NCBI GenBank assembly: GCA_963716005.1
Contig: OY970285.1
Span: 2,335,074-2,399,073, forward strand
Length of the DNA stretch: 64,000 nt
From: CAVRUF01 sp963716005
GTDB lineage: Bacteria; Actinomycetota; Thermoleophilia; Gaiellales; Gaiellaceae
Reading direction: 5' to 3'
Of the stretch, positions 54,141 through 63,026 are shown one piece after another. Under the pieces are notes generated by a model. The model was not told the origin of the DNA. It saw only the letters and a list, made by a program, of their open reading frames with translations, and did no database searches. Positions within the stretch are counted from its first letter, which is position 1; every line of letters begins with the position of its first letter. Position numbers and translations under genes: made by a program.

Positions 54141-54968
54141 ATGGCGAGCAACGATCCCTTTCGGGTGACCGATCAGCTTGACGATGCCGTTCTCGACGCC
54201 ATCGCGACGCGGCTCGAGGTTCGGGGCCGGCACCCCGCCTTCGTGGGCATGCTGGACGCGTATCTCGACGCCATGGGAATCGACGATGCCGGCACGGTCG
54301 TCGACTTTGGCTGTGGCACCGGTGTAGCGGCGCGCCGGATCGCTGGTCGCTCAGCGTTTTCGGGGCACGTCACGGGCATCGATCGCAGCCCATTCCTCGT
54401 CCGTGCGGCCACGCACCTGGCGGCGGAGGAGAACCTCGCGGATCGCGTCGACTTCCGCGTCGGCGACACGCAGAGTCTCGATCTGGGCGCCGCCGAATTC
54501 GATGCCGTCGTCGCTCACACGCTCATCAGCCACGTCGAGGATCCCGCCGCTGTGCTGGCCGAAGTCGCACGCGTCGCCAAGCCCGGCGGCTCGATCGGGA
54601 TCTTCGACGGCGACTATGCGTCCCTCACGTTCGGAAATCCCGATCCCGATCAGGGCAAGCGTGACGACGAAGCGCTGATCGCCGCCATCGTCACGAACCC
54701 GCGTGTCATGCGCCAGATGCCGGTCCTCGCTCGCGAAGCCGGGCTGGATCTCGTCGCCTACTTCCCCTACGTCCTCGCCGAGGTGGGAGAGGCCGACTTC
54801 TGGCGACCGGCGATCGAGTCGTTCCGCAAGCTCATGCCCACGGGTGGGTCGATGACCGCCGACGAGGCGAATGCCTGGGCCGAGCGCTTGCTGGAGGCCT
54901 CGGAGTCGGACCTGTTCTTCGGCGCGAGCAACTACTACGGATACGTCTTGCGCAAACCGTCGGCATGA
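54141..54968 (+). CDS. SAM-dependent methyltransferase
   Basis: 275 residues from ATG 54141 with GGGAGGGAGGG upstream. The in-frame GTG 54057 has no signal. Motif I VVDFGCGTGVAARRIAG, then VTGIDRSPFLVRAAT, FDAVVAHTLISHVEDP and ARVAKPGGSIGIFDG. The C-terminal YYGYVLRKPSA is typical of small-molecule methyltransferases. Its stop overlaps a VOC gene start (ATGA), so the VOC protein may act on the same pathway. Confidence 0.9.
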   Translation: MASNDPFRVTDQLDDAVLDAIATRLEVRGRHPAFVGMLDAYLDAMGIDDAGTVVDFGCGTGVAARRIAGRSAFSGHVTGIDRSPFLVRAATHLAAEENLADRVDFRVGDTQSLDLGAAEFDAVVAHTLISHVEDPAAVLAEVARVAKPGGSIGIFDGDYASLTFGNPDPDQGKRDDEALIAAIVTNPRVMRQMPVLAREAGLDLVAYFPYVLAEVGEADFWRPAIESFRKLMPTGGSMTADEANAWAERLLEASESDLFFGASNYYGYVLRKPSA

Positions 54969-55327
54969 GCGCCATCACCGACCTCTTCGCCGGTGTCCCG
55001 GTATCCGACCTCGACGCGAGCATCGATTGGTACACGCGGTTCTTCGGCCGGCCTCCGGACAGTCGCGTCGGGGACGAGGTGCTCTGGGAGATCGACGAGC
55101 ACGCCTGGATCTTCATCGAGCCGCACGCGGAGCAGGCGGGCACCGGCCGGATCACCTTCGCCGTCGCAGGGCTCGACGCGCTCCTCGAACGCCTCGCCGC
55201 CGAGCGGATCGAGCACGAACCGATCGAGACGTACTCGAACGGCGTTCGCCACGTGAACGTCCCCGATCCGGACGGGAACGCGATCGCGTTCGCCGAGCCG
55301 CCCGACGCTGCGGTCACACTGCCGTGA
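54965..55327 (+). CDS. VOC family protein
   Basis: 120 residues from ATG 54965 overlapping the methyltransferase stop. FAGVPVSDLDASIDWYTRFF, EIDEHAWIFIEPHAEQAG and NVPDPDGNAIAFAEP show one complete VOC domain with likely metal ligands (H, E). Its stop overlaps the next gene start (TGATG), so it belongs to the same transcript. Confidence 0.88.
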   Translation: MSAITDLFAGVPVSDLDASIDWYTRFFGRPPDSRVGDEVLWEIDEHAWIFIEPHAEQAGTGRITFAVAGLDALLERLAAERIEHEPIETYSNGVRHVNVPDPDGNAIAFAEPPDAAVTLP

Positions 55328-56030
55328 TGGCTACCGGCCTCCCAGGCGGGGGCGATCTCGAGCAGGCTCTGGAAGACGTCGGCGTTCCGAGCTACGTCCT
55401 CGACACGACGGGAGTCGATCCGGTGGATCAATCCGGCAGCCGAGCGGCTCGTCGGCGACGTTCGCGGTCGCCAGTTCACCTCCGTGGTCGCGCCCGAGGA
55501 CAGTCGGCGCGCCCGCGAGCTGTTCTCCCGGAAGGTGCTCGGCACCGCCGCGGCCACAGACGCGTCGGCCGTCCTGGTCTCGACGAGCCGGCGCGCGGGT
55601 GGCCGTGGAGATCAGCGCGGTCCCGCTCATGAGCGGTGAACGGGTGGTCGGCGTCTTCGGACTGTTCGAGGGACGCCCCGTCGACAGTCCCACGGCGCCA
55701 CAGCCTCACCTCACCCCGCGCCAGGCGGAGGTGCTCCGTCTCCTGGAGCAGGGCCGCTCGACGAAGCAGATCGCAGCCGAGCTCCACCTGAGCACCGAGA
55801 CGGTCAGGAACCACATCCGCCGTCTCTTTCGGGCGCTCGGCGTCAATTCTCGACTCGAAGCGGTCGCCGTCGCCCGGAGCCGGATCGCCCGGCTGAGCGG
55901 CCCTTTCTGGCCATCGCACGATGAGCCCAACTGGGTCAAGCCACCGACCCCCGGCCGGCCGTACCTTGAACTCATCGAGCCCGCGGCAACCAGCCAGGCG
56001 GGCAACTGGTTACCGAAAGGACTCAAATGA
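55327..56030 (+). CDS. PAS-LuxR transcription regulator (two frameshifts)
   Basis: ATG 55327 (MATGLPGGGDLEQALEDVGV). The PAS domain starts SYVLDTTGV and, after a shift near 55418 (GTC-ATC as GTCGATC), continues IRWINPAAERLVGDVRGRQF and FTSVVAPEDSRRA. A second shift near 55597 (GG as GGG) leads into VAVEISAVPLMSGERVVG. A C-terminal HTH HLTPRQAEVLRLLEQGRSTK and HLSTETVRNHIRRLFRALGV makes it a LuxR-type regulator with a sensory PAS. The tail after about 55900 runs to 56030 without HTH-family character and overlaps the next start, so the true stop may be earlier. Confidence 0.82.
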
Positions 56031-56815
56031 AGTTCAAGGGAAAGCGTTTTACTCCGGCGATGATCGTCGCCATGATCGCTCTCGCAGTCGCGCTGAGCGG
56101 GACGGCAGTGGCAGGCACGGCGAAGCTGATCTACAGCAGCAGCCAGATCAAGAACGGCGCGATCGGGCTGTGCCGACATGAACCCGTACGCCAATGCGGC
56201 GCTGAAGGGTGACAAGGGCGCGACCGGCGCGAAGGGCGCTACCGGTGCCCCCGGCGCGAAGGGCGACGACAAGGGCGACAAGGGCGAGACTGGCTCGCAG
56301 GGTCCGGTTGGACCGCAGGGTGAGACGGTGCGTTGGGAGCGCATGTCGGCTCTTGCACCGACTCCGCTCCGGGTGAGGTCATGGTCATTGACGAGCGCGT
56401 GAAGCTCGGTCTGCCGAACGTCCACGGTGCCTACGCTCAGTTCAAGATGCTTGTCGAGAACATGCGACTGGCTGACGTGAGCAAGCTGTCGTTCCGATGT
56501 AAGCTTGAGGGTTCGAGCAACGTCTACATGAAGCTCAAGCTTGAGGACGGCAACGTTGTCGTCTTCCAGCCGGGTGCTCAGACGACGAAGCCGAACAGCA
56601 CCGAGTTCGTCAAGTACGACGTGACCGATGCGGCGTCCATCGTCCGTGCCAGCGACTTTGGCCCGCGAGACTGACTGGGCCACGATGAAGGCTGACCTTG
56701 GCGACAGGCTGTCAAGTCGCTTGAGATCACTGGTGGCTGCGCCGGTGGCGCCAATGACGGCGACGTGCTGGTCGATGACGTGACGCTCAACGACACGGTC
56801 ATCGACTTCAGCTAG
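56027..56815 (+). CDS. Collagen-like surface protein (several frameshifts)
   Basis: ATG 56027 with GAAAGGA upstream. Signal/anchor MKFKGKRFTPAMIVAMIALA, then SSSQIKNGAIG, common in Thermoleophilia exported proteins. After a shift near 56170 a Gly-X-Y tract follows (GDKGATGAKGATGAPGAKGD, then GDKGETGSQGPVGPQG). A C-terminal beta-rich domain of about 140 residues, ending DVLVDDVTLNDTVIDFS, resembles carbohydrate-binding sandwich domains. Further shifts lie near 56320, 56650 and 56715. GC content of 56401-56580 is 56 percent by count, well below its neighbours, so acquisition is possible. A -10-like TACCTT at 55962-55967 suggests its own promoter. Confidence 0.72.
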
Positions 56816-56844
56816 TCGAAGCTAGTATCATCCACGAAATGGGT

Positions 56845-56864
56845 GGGGTGGCTGCGGCTACCCC
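56845..56864 (+). terminator. Hairpin after the collagen-like gene
   Basis: GGGGTGGC (56845-56852) pairs with GCTACCCC (56857-56864), one G-U pair, then CGCTTGTTT. Classic intrinsic-terminator layout. Confidence 0.65.
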
Positions 56865-56871
56865 GCTTGTT

Positions 56872-57789
56872 TCACCCGACGATCGCACCAATGTAGGAAC
56901 AGGAGAGGGCCGGAGCGATCGGCCCTCTTTCGTTTGAGCACAGACGCGAACCCGAAGGTGCGCCGGAGACGGCGCCCTTCGGTGCTTCGAGTACCTGTGA
57001 CGGCCCTAAGGCGCGAGTCGACGGCGCGAGCCGGGATCGCCGGATTCGGCGATCCGTACGCGATGCGGGCTGAGCAAGGCGTGAGGCGGCTGTTCGGCGC
57101 TCCTGCGCTGAGCGGCTGGCTGGGGCGAATGCGCTCCAGGTGAACCAGTGGCCGAATCCGCGTTGCAGCGTCCGCGGGCCGGTCATCGTCAGCCGGCCGG
57201 CTCGAATCGCGTCGCGCAGCTCGGCCCGTCCCAGGTAGACGCGGTAGAGCGTCGATGTCTCGACGGTGACCTCGAGGTCGACGTCGAAACCGGGATGCTG
57301 GAGGCAGACCGAAACCTCGGAGGGCTCGAGGACCATCCAGTAGCGCCGCTTGGGGTCGCGAAACTCGAACTTCACGACGGTTCGGTGGGGCGGGAGCCGC
57401 AGGCTATCGACGTGGCGGGCCATCCAGACGATCAACAGGTCGGGATCGAGCTCCTCGGGGCGCGGCTCGGTGAACGACCAGGTCGCCCCCCACTCGCCGA
57501 TCGCCTGCACGACCGGCTGGAGGTCACGGCCGGCGGGCGTCAGGCGGTATTCGAGGGTGCGGCCCTTCGGGCCCGTCCTGCGTTCGATGACCTCGGCCCG
57601 CTCGAGCGCGCGCATGCGGTCGGTGAGGACCGAGCGCGAGATCCCCGGGAGGCCGCGCTGGAGCTCGTTGAAGCCGCTCGCGCCGCCGAGCATCTCGCGC
57701 ACGATCAGAAGCGTCCAACGGTCGCCGAGGATCTCGCTGGCCTTGGCGACAGGGCAGTACTGCGCGTAGCTGCGCATCGCAGCCACCAT
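56872..57789 (-). CDS. HxlR-family transcription regulator with SCP2-like domain
   Basis: ATG 57789 (MVAAMRSYAQYCPVAKASEI) begins an HxlR winged helix: LGDRWTLLIVREMLGGASGF, GISRSVLTDRMRALERAEVI and RRTGPKGRTLEYRLTPAGRD. A second domain (DLLIVWMARHVDSLRLP, YWMVLEPSEVSVCLQHPGF, AELRDAIRAGRLTMTG) is SCP2-like, an arrangement known from actinobacteria. The homologous part ends near HWFTWSAFAPA (about 57120). The remaining 80 residues run over two hairpins to 56872 and look spurious, so an indel near 57120 may have removed the stop. Divergent from the FAD oxidase gene. Confidence 0.82.
   Translation of the reverse strand: MVAAMRSYAQYCPVAKASEILGDRWTLLIVREMLGGASGFNELQRGLPGISRSVLTDRMRALERAEVIERRTGPKGRTLEYRLTPAGRDLQPVVQAIGEWGATWSFTEPRPEELDPDLLIVWMARHVDSLRLPPHRTVVKFEFRDPKRRYWMVLEPSEVSVCLQHPGFDVDLEVTVETSTLYRVYLGRAELRDAIRAGRLTMTGPRTLQRGFGHWFTWSAFAPASRSAQERRTAASRLAQPASRTDRRIRRSRLAPSTRALGPSQVLEAPKGAVSGAPSGSRLCSNERGPIAPALSCSYIGAIVG
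56904..56928 (+). terminator. Intrinsic terminator
   Basis: AGAGGGCCG (56904-56912) and CGGCCCTCT (56920-56928) are perfect arms followed by TTCGTTT. It lies inside the open extension of the HxlR frame, which supports that extension being spurious. Confidence 0.7.
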
Positions 57790-57821
57790 GCTAGGCGCGC
57801 GCGGGCGCGAAGGGGTCAATA

Positions 57822-57848
57822 GGTTCGTAACTCGAACCGGTTGGTTCG
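57822..57848. promoter_or_regulatory. Operator-like half-sites between HxlR and oxidase genes
   Basis: GGTTCG-TAACT-CGAACC (57822-57838) is a perfect inverted repeat. A third half-site GGTTCG (57843-57848) makes a second one, CGAACC-GGTT-GGTTCG. It lies 34-46 bp upstream of the -10 of the plus-strand gene and directly upstream of the HxlR start, the expected place for binding by the regulator. Confidence 0.55.
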
Positions 57849-57881
57849 GAAGGCGGCCTGGTCAGCCCCAGCCGGCACGCC

Positions 57882-57887
57882 TACGTT
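57882..57887 (+). promoter_or_regulatory. -10 box TACGTT, leaderless-type
   Basis: TACGTT ends 6 nt before the ATG at 57894, with no Shine-Dalgarno between. Confidence 0.5.
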
Positions 57888-57893
57888 GCTCGC

Positions 57894-59312
57894 ATGGACA
57901 CCCGGACCCAAACACCGCCCCTGAAGAGGACCGCGTTCGATGCCCTCGCCGGATCGTTCCGCGGAGAGCTGCTGCTGCCGACGAGCCCCGGCTACGACAT
58001 TGCCCGCAGGATCTGGAACGGCGCGATCGACCGCCGTCCGGCCTGCATCGCTCGCTGCACGGGCGTGGCCGATGTGGTCGCGGCGGTGCGCTTCGCGCGC
58101 GACCACGACCTGGAGATCGCCATCCGGGGCGGGGGCCACAACGTGGCCGGCACCGCGGTGTGCGACGGCGGGGTCGTCATCGACCTCTCGGCGATGCGGG
58201 CCGTGTGGGTCGACTCCACCCGTCGCACCGCCTGGGTGCAGGGCGGTGCTCTGTGGGGCGACGTCGACCACGAGACACAGGCCCACGGTCTGGCGACCAC
58301 CGGCGGCATCATCGGCCACACCGGCGTCGCCGGGCTCACCCTCGGCGGCGGCATCGGCTTCCTCATGCGCAAGCACGGGCTCGCCGTCGACAACCTGCTT
58401 GCCGCCGAGGTGGTCACCGCCGACGGCAGCGTCCTCCGGGCGTCCGCCGACGAGCACCCCGATCTGTTCTGGGCGCTGCGAGGCGGCGGCGGCAACTTCG
58501 GCGTCGTCACCTCGTTCCGGTTCGCGCTGCACCCCCTCGGGCCGACCGTGATGGCCGGGCCCGTCTTCTGGGCGGCCGACGACACCGCCGACGTGCTGCG
58601 CTTCTACCGGGACTTCGCCGCCGAAGCACCCGACGAGCTCGGCACCGTCGTCAGGCTCGGCACCGTCCCCCCGCTTCCGGTCATCCCCGAGGACCTGCAC
58701 TGGCGGCCGGCCATCGCCGTCGCCTGCTGCTACGCCGGCGCCATCGAGGACGGCGAGCGTGCGGTGCGGGCCCTGCGCCGGTTCGGGACGCCGCTCGTCG
58801 ACCTGCTCGCACCCTCGCCGTACGTCGCCTTCCAGGGCGGCCTCGACGACACCGTGCTCCACGGGTGGCACTACTACTGGAAGGCGACGAACCTCGCCGG
58901 CCTCTCCGACGACGCCATCGCCGTCGTCGCCGATCACGCCTACGCCGCCGGCTCGCCCCGGTCGTACGCGGCGATGTTCCACCTGGGCGGCGCCGTCGCC
59001 CGGGTCCCCCACGACGCCACCGCCTACGCCGGTCGCGACGTGGCCCACAACATCGTCATCGACGCCGTGTGGCTCCCCGAGGAGTCCGGCGAGCACGCCG
59101 CGGCCGAGACCGCCTGGGCCCGGCGGTTCCTCCAAGCCCTCCAACCGCACCGCGCCGGGGGCGTCTACGTCAACTTCCTCGATGCGGACGACGACTCCAG
59201 CCGGGTTCGAGAGGCCTACGGCGATCAGATCTACCGGCGACTCGCCGAAGTCAAGGCCAACTACGACCCTGACAACGCCTTCCACCACAACAAGAACATC
59301 CAGCCCGGCTGA
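57894..59312 (+). CDS. FAD-linked oxidoreductase, berberine-bridge type
   Basis: 472 residues. RGGGHNVAGTAVCDGGVVID gives the His-bearing FAD loop, HTGVAGLTLGGGIGFLMRKH the second FAD region, and GGGGNFGVVTSFRFAL the core FAD_binding_4 end. The C-terminus VYVNFLDADDDSS and KANYDPDNAFHHNKNIQP is the BBE-type tail. Substrates in the family include nicotine metabolites, sugars and alkaloids. Codon use is richer in CTG and GTC than neighbours. Probably regulated by the adjacent HxlR protein. Confidence 0.92.
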   Translation: MDTRTQTPPLKRTAFDALAGSFRGELLLPTSPGYDIARRIWNGAIDRRPACIARCTGVADVVAAVRFARDHDLEIAIRGGGHNVAGTAVCDGGVVIDLSAMRAVWVDSTRRTAWVQGGALWGDVDHETQAHGLATTGGIIGHTGVAGLTLGGGIGFLMRKHGLAVDNLLAAEVVTADGSVLRASADEHPDLFWALRGGGGNFGVVTSFRFALHPLGPTVMAGPVFWAADDTADVLRFYRDFAAEAPDELGTVVRLGTVPPLPVIPEDLHWRPAIAVACCYAGAIEDGERAVRALRRFGTPLVDLLAPSPYVAFQGGLDDTVLHGWHYYWKATNLAGLSDDAIAVVADHAYAAGSPRSYAAMFHLGGAVARVPHDATAYAGRDVAHNIVIDAVWLPEESGEHAAAETAWARRFLQALQPHRAGGVYVNFLDADDDSSRVREAYGDQIYRRLAEVKANYDPDNAFHHNKNIQPG

Positions 59313-59498
59313 CGCCCTCGGCGCTTCTCGTGCGGCCAGATCCTGTCGCTCCGACGGCCTCCTGCAGGTCGGTCAAAGCGACGGGGACTAAAAGGGACCA
59401 CCATGGGTACTGCTCGAAGTGTGGTCACCGCCTTTCGAGTGCCCATAGTGCAAGGGACGAGCCTGCGGCGCGCCTGAACGCCTACCTGGGAGGACAGC

Positions 59499-61526
59499 AT
59501 GCTTTCCCGTTCACGCACCGCGTTAATCGCAGTTGGGGTCCTGATCATGTCGTTGGTGCCAGTCCGGTGCCGTCTCGGCCGGCCAGGCGACCTGCAGTCA
59601 CAGGCAAGTCGGCGCACGGCAACGCGGCGTCGGCTCGCCCGGCGTATCGCGACGCGGCCCAGCCGGTCGCGAAGCGCGTCAAGGATCTGCTCGGCCGCAT
59701 GACGCTGGAGGAGAAGATCGGCCAGATGACGCAGGCCGAGCGCGGCGCCGTCGCCGGCGACCCGAGTCAGATCGCCACGCTGAGGCTGGGGTCGGTGCTG
59801 TCCGGCGGTGGCTCGACGCCGACGCCGAACACGCCCGCCGCCTGGGTCGACATGGTCAACGAGTTCCAGAGCCAGGCGCTGAGCACCCGGCTGGGCATCC
59901 CCATCATCTACGGCATCGACGCCGTCCACGGGCACGGCAACGTCTACGGCGCCACGGTCTTCCCGCACAACATCGGCCTCGGTGCCACCCGCGACCCGGC
60001 CCTCGTCAAGAAGGTCGGGGAGGCCACGGCGGAGGAGGTGCGGGCAACGGGCATCCCGTGGAGCTTCGGGCCGTGCGTCTGCGTCGCCCGGGACGAGCGA
60101 TGGGGCCGCACGTACGAGAGCTTCGGCGAGGACCCGGCGCTGGTCACCCAGATGGAGACGATCATCGACGGCCTGCAGGGCATGGGCGGGCGCCGATCTC
60201 GAGCCGACCATGTGCTGGCCACCGCGAAGCACTATGCCGGTGACGGCGACACGGAGTACGACGACGCGGCCGCCGCCGCCAACGTGGGCAAGCCGTGGTT
60301 CGAGCAGCGGTACACGATCGACCAGGGCATCACGGTGACCAGCCGCGACGAGTTCGCGAAGATCGACCTGGCGCCGTACACGCCGGCGATCCGGCGGCAC
60401 GGCGTGCGCAGCGTGATGCCGTCGTTCTCCAGCGTCGACTGGATCGAGGACGGCGTCGGCGACCCGATCAAGATGCACGCCCACCAGGAGCTCATCACCG
60501 ACGTGCTCAAGGGTCAGTACCACTTCCGCGGCTTCGTCATCTCGGACTGGGAGGGCATCCACCAGATTCCCGACCCGGCCAACCCGGGCGTCGGCGGCCT
60601 GACCCCGTACAAGGTGCGGGTCGGCGTCAACGCCGGCACCGACATGTTCATGGAGCCCTTCAGCGCCGAGCAGTTCGAGCAACTGCTGCTCGCCGAGGTC
60701 AACGCCGGCCGGGTCAGCCAGGCACGCATCGACGACGCCGTCAGGCGCATCCTCGAGGCCAAGTTCGAGCTCGGGCTCTTCGAGCACCCGTTCGCCTCGA
60801 CGGACAACATCGACCAGGTCGGCAGCGCGGCGCATCGTGCGATCGCCCGGCAGGCAGTGGCCGAGTCACAGGTGCTGCTGAAGAACGACGGCAACGCGCT
60901 GCCGCTGTCTCGCGAACGCGAACATCTACGTCGCCGGCCGCAACGCCGACAACATCGGCAACCAGGCCGGCGGCTGGACGATCGCCTGGCAGGGCATCTC
61001 CGGCGACATCATCCCCGGCACCACGATCCTCGAGGGCATCAGGGAGGTGGCGCCGCAGGCCACGGTCACCTACAGCGCCGATGCTTCGGCGCCGATGACC
61101 GGCGCGGACGTGGGTGTCGTCGTGGTCGGCGAGACGCCGTACGCCGAGGGGTTCGGCGACGTCGGCGGGCCCGAGTGCGGCTTCTGCTCCCCGGCGCAGC
61201 TGGAGGAGAAGTCGCTGTCCCTCCTGCCCGGCGACAAGGCGGTCATCGACAAGGTGTGCGACGCGATCGAGACCTGCGTGGTGCTGGTGGTATCCGGCCG
61301 CCCGCAGGTGCTCACCGACCAGCTCGGCAAGATGGACGCGCTGGTGGCGTCGTGGCTGCCGGGCAGCGAGGGCGCCGGTGTCGCGGATGTGCTCTTCGGT
61401 GAGCGGCCGTTCACCGGCAAGCTGCCGATGACGTGGCCGCGCACCGAGGCGCAGGTGCCGATCAACATCGGCGACGCGGACTACGACCCGCTCTTCCCGT
61501 ACGGCTGGGGGTTGCGCACGCGCTAG
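59499..61526 (+). CDS. Secreted GH3 beta-glucosidase (several frameshifts)
   Basis: ATG 59499 with GGGAGG upstream. Signal helix RTALIAVGVLIMS, then after a missing G near 59552 VGASPVPSRPARR. Catalytic domain: GRMTLEEKIGQMTQAERG, YGIDAVHGHGNVYGA, RDERWGRTYESFGEDP, and the nucleophile region HFRGFVISDWEG (Asp in SDW). A +1/-1 pair at about 60190 and 60206 scrambles five residues (RRSRA). A shift near 60910 leads to the GH3 C-terminal domain (NIYVAGRNADNIGNQAGGW, ADVGVVVVGETPYAEGFGD). About 675 residues. Hydrolyses terminal beta-glucosides outside the cell. Codon use like the upstream oxidase. Confidence 0.9.
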
Positions 61527-61558
61527 CTCTATTGGGCATCCGAACGGGCGCGTGGGCG

Positions 61559-61564
61559 TAGACT
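61559..61564 (+). promoter_or_regulatory. -10 box TAGACT, leaderless-type
   Basis: TAGACT ends 6 nt before ATG 61571, with no Shine-Dalgarno. Confidence 0.55.
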
Positions 61565-61570
61565 CGCTCG

Positions 61571-62467
61571 ATGCGATCGGTGATGACGTCCGATGGGCGC
61601 ACGCTCACCGTTCGTGAGGGCGGCGACCCGGAGGGCTTCCCAGTCCTCTTCATCTCGGGCACACCCGGGTCGAGCAGGATCTATGAGCCGCACGCGCGCG
61701 ACGCGGCGGAGCGCGGTATCCGCCTTTTCTCGTACGACCGCCCGGGATACGGCGGCTCGACGCGGCACAAAGGCAGGAAGGTCGCCGACTGCGCGCCCGA
61801 CATCGCCGCCGTTTGCGAGGCGCTCGGTGTCGAGCGGTTCTGTGTCTGGGGGATCTCGGGCGGCGGCCCGCATGCGCTCGCCGCGGCCGCGCTCATGCCC
61901 GATCGGGTGATCGCCGCCGCTGCGCTCGCCTCGTGCGCGCCCTACGACGCCGAAGGCCTCGACTTCCTCGAGGGGATGGGCGAGCAGAACGTGGAGGAGT
62001 TCGGCGTCATCTTCGAAGGCGAGGACGCGCACCACGCCGCGATGGAGAAGCAGCGCCACGAGATGCTCTCGGCGACTCCAGAGCAGCTCGTCGAGCTCTG
62101 GCAGACGCTGCTCGGGCCATCCGATCGAGAGGTTGCCACCGGGGTCTTGGCGGCCTTCCTGCTCAACCACATCCGCGCCGGGATCGGTCCAAGCGGAGAC
62201 GGCTGGATCGACGACGACCTCGCCTTTGTCACGCCGTGGGGAATCGACCTCACCTCGATCCGCGTGCCGGTCCAACTGTGGCACGGAGAGCAGGACAAGT
62301 TCGTGCCGTACGGTCACGGAGTCTGGCTCGCCGAGCAGATCCCGGGAGTCGACGCCCGGCTCACCGCCGAGGACGGCCACCTCACGCTCGCCGAGCACCG
62401 GGTCCCCGAGGTCCACGCCTGGCTCCTGGAGCGCGCCACACTCAGCGCCGAGCCATCCCCCGCGTGA
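61571..62467 (+). CDS. Alpha/beta fold hydrolase
   Basis: 298 residues from ATG 61571. Oxyanion loop FISGTPGSSRIYE, YDRPGYGGSTRH, nucleophile elbow VWGISGGGPHALA (GxSxGG), QLWHGEQDKFVPYG with the acid Asp, and EDGHLTLAEHRV with the catalytic His. Intact. Family includes proline iminopeptidase-like and ester hydrolases. Substrate not defined. Confidence 0.9.
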   Translation: MRSVMTSDGRTLTVREGGDPEGFPVLFISGTPGSSRIYEPHARDAAERGIRLFSYDRPGYGGSTRHKGRKVADCAPDIAAVCEALGVERFCVWGISGGGPHALAAAALMPDRVIAAAALASCAPYDAEGLDFLEGMGEQNVEEFGVIFEGEDAHHAAMEKQRHEMLSATPEQLVELWQTLLGPSDREVATGVLAAFLLNHIRAGIGPSGDGWIDDDLAFVTPWGIDLTSIRVPVQLWHGEQDKFVPYGHGVWLAEQIPGVDARLTAEDGHLTLAEHRVPEVHAWLLERATLSAEPSPA

Positions 62468-62532
62468 GATCCTCGCCGCGCTCGGGCCATATAGCTGGGC
62501 CGCGCTATCCGCCCCAGAGCCTGACGTGTGGC

Positions 62533-62969
62533 TCATGCGTGAGCCGTCCGCCCAGTGGCGCTCGAGCTCCGGGAAGATCGCCAGCAGCTCGTCGACCACG
62601 TCGTCGGGGTCACGCGCTTTCGCGCCGAGGTGGCGCCGGATGAAGCCCGCGTCCTGGCGAAACCAGCCTCCCTTGTCCGACCGAAGCGTTCCCCGATCGG
62701 GACACCAGGTCGCCAGCGTCTCGTCAGGCCAAAGAGGTCGTCGCCTACGCGCAGTCCGTCCACGGGACACGTGCCGAAATGAACGGCGAACCGCGGACGG
62801 GGCGAACTCGTCCCACTGGATCTCGAAGATCTGTAACTGAGCCGTCCGCCTCGCGGCGATAGGTGGTCGTCGTCGGCTGCTGGCGCTCGTCCACCACGAA
62901 TCCCCGGTCGACCACGTAGGGACGGAACCGCTCTTTGAGCGAACGGCGTATCTCGGTCGTCGGCCCCAT
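62533..62969 (-). CDS. DUF4304-like protein (multiple frameshifts)
   Basis: ATG 62969 (MGPTTEIRRSLKERFRPYVV) reads RGFVVDERQQPTTTTYRREA. After a shift near 62833 it becomes FEIQWDEFAPPRFAVHFGTC (with a further shift near 62802), then PVDGLRVGDDLFG. After a shift near 62731 it reads DETLATWCPDRGTLRSDKGG, WFRQDAGFIRRHLGAKARDP and DDVVDELLAIFPELERHWAD. The sum is about 145 residues. The first half looks like DUF4304 (predicted beta-rich, unknown function). At least three indels are needed, so it may be a decayed gene. The stop is also uncertain (62533 after one more shift). Confidence 0.45.
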
Positions 62970-63026
62970 CAGGGGAGATTCAAGTACATGGATGGCTGTG
63001 ACTCGTCACCCGTTCGGTGCAAAAGA

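Noticed and set aside
57148..57822. Plus-strand open frame opposite the HxlR gene
   Set aside because: Low-complexity antisense shadow. The minus frame carries the winged-helix and SCP2-like motifs.
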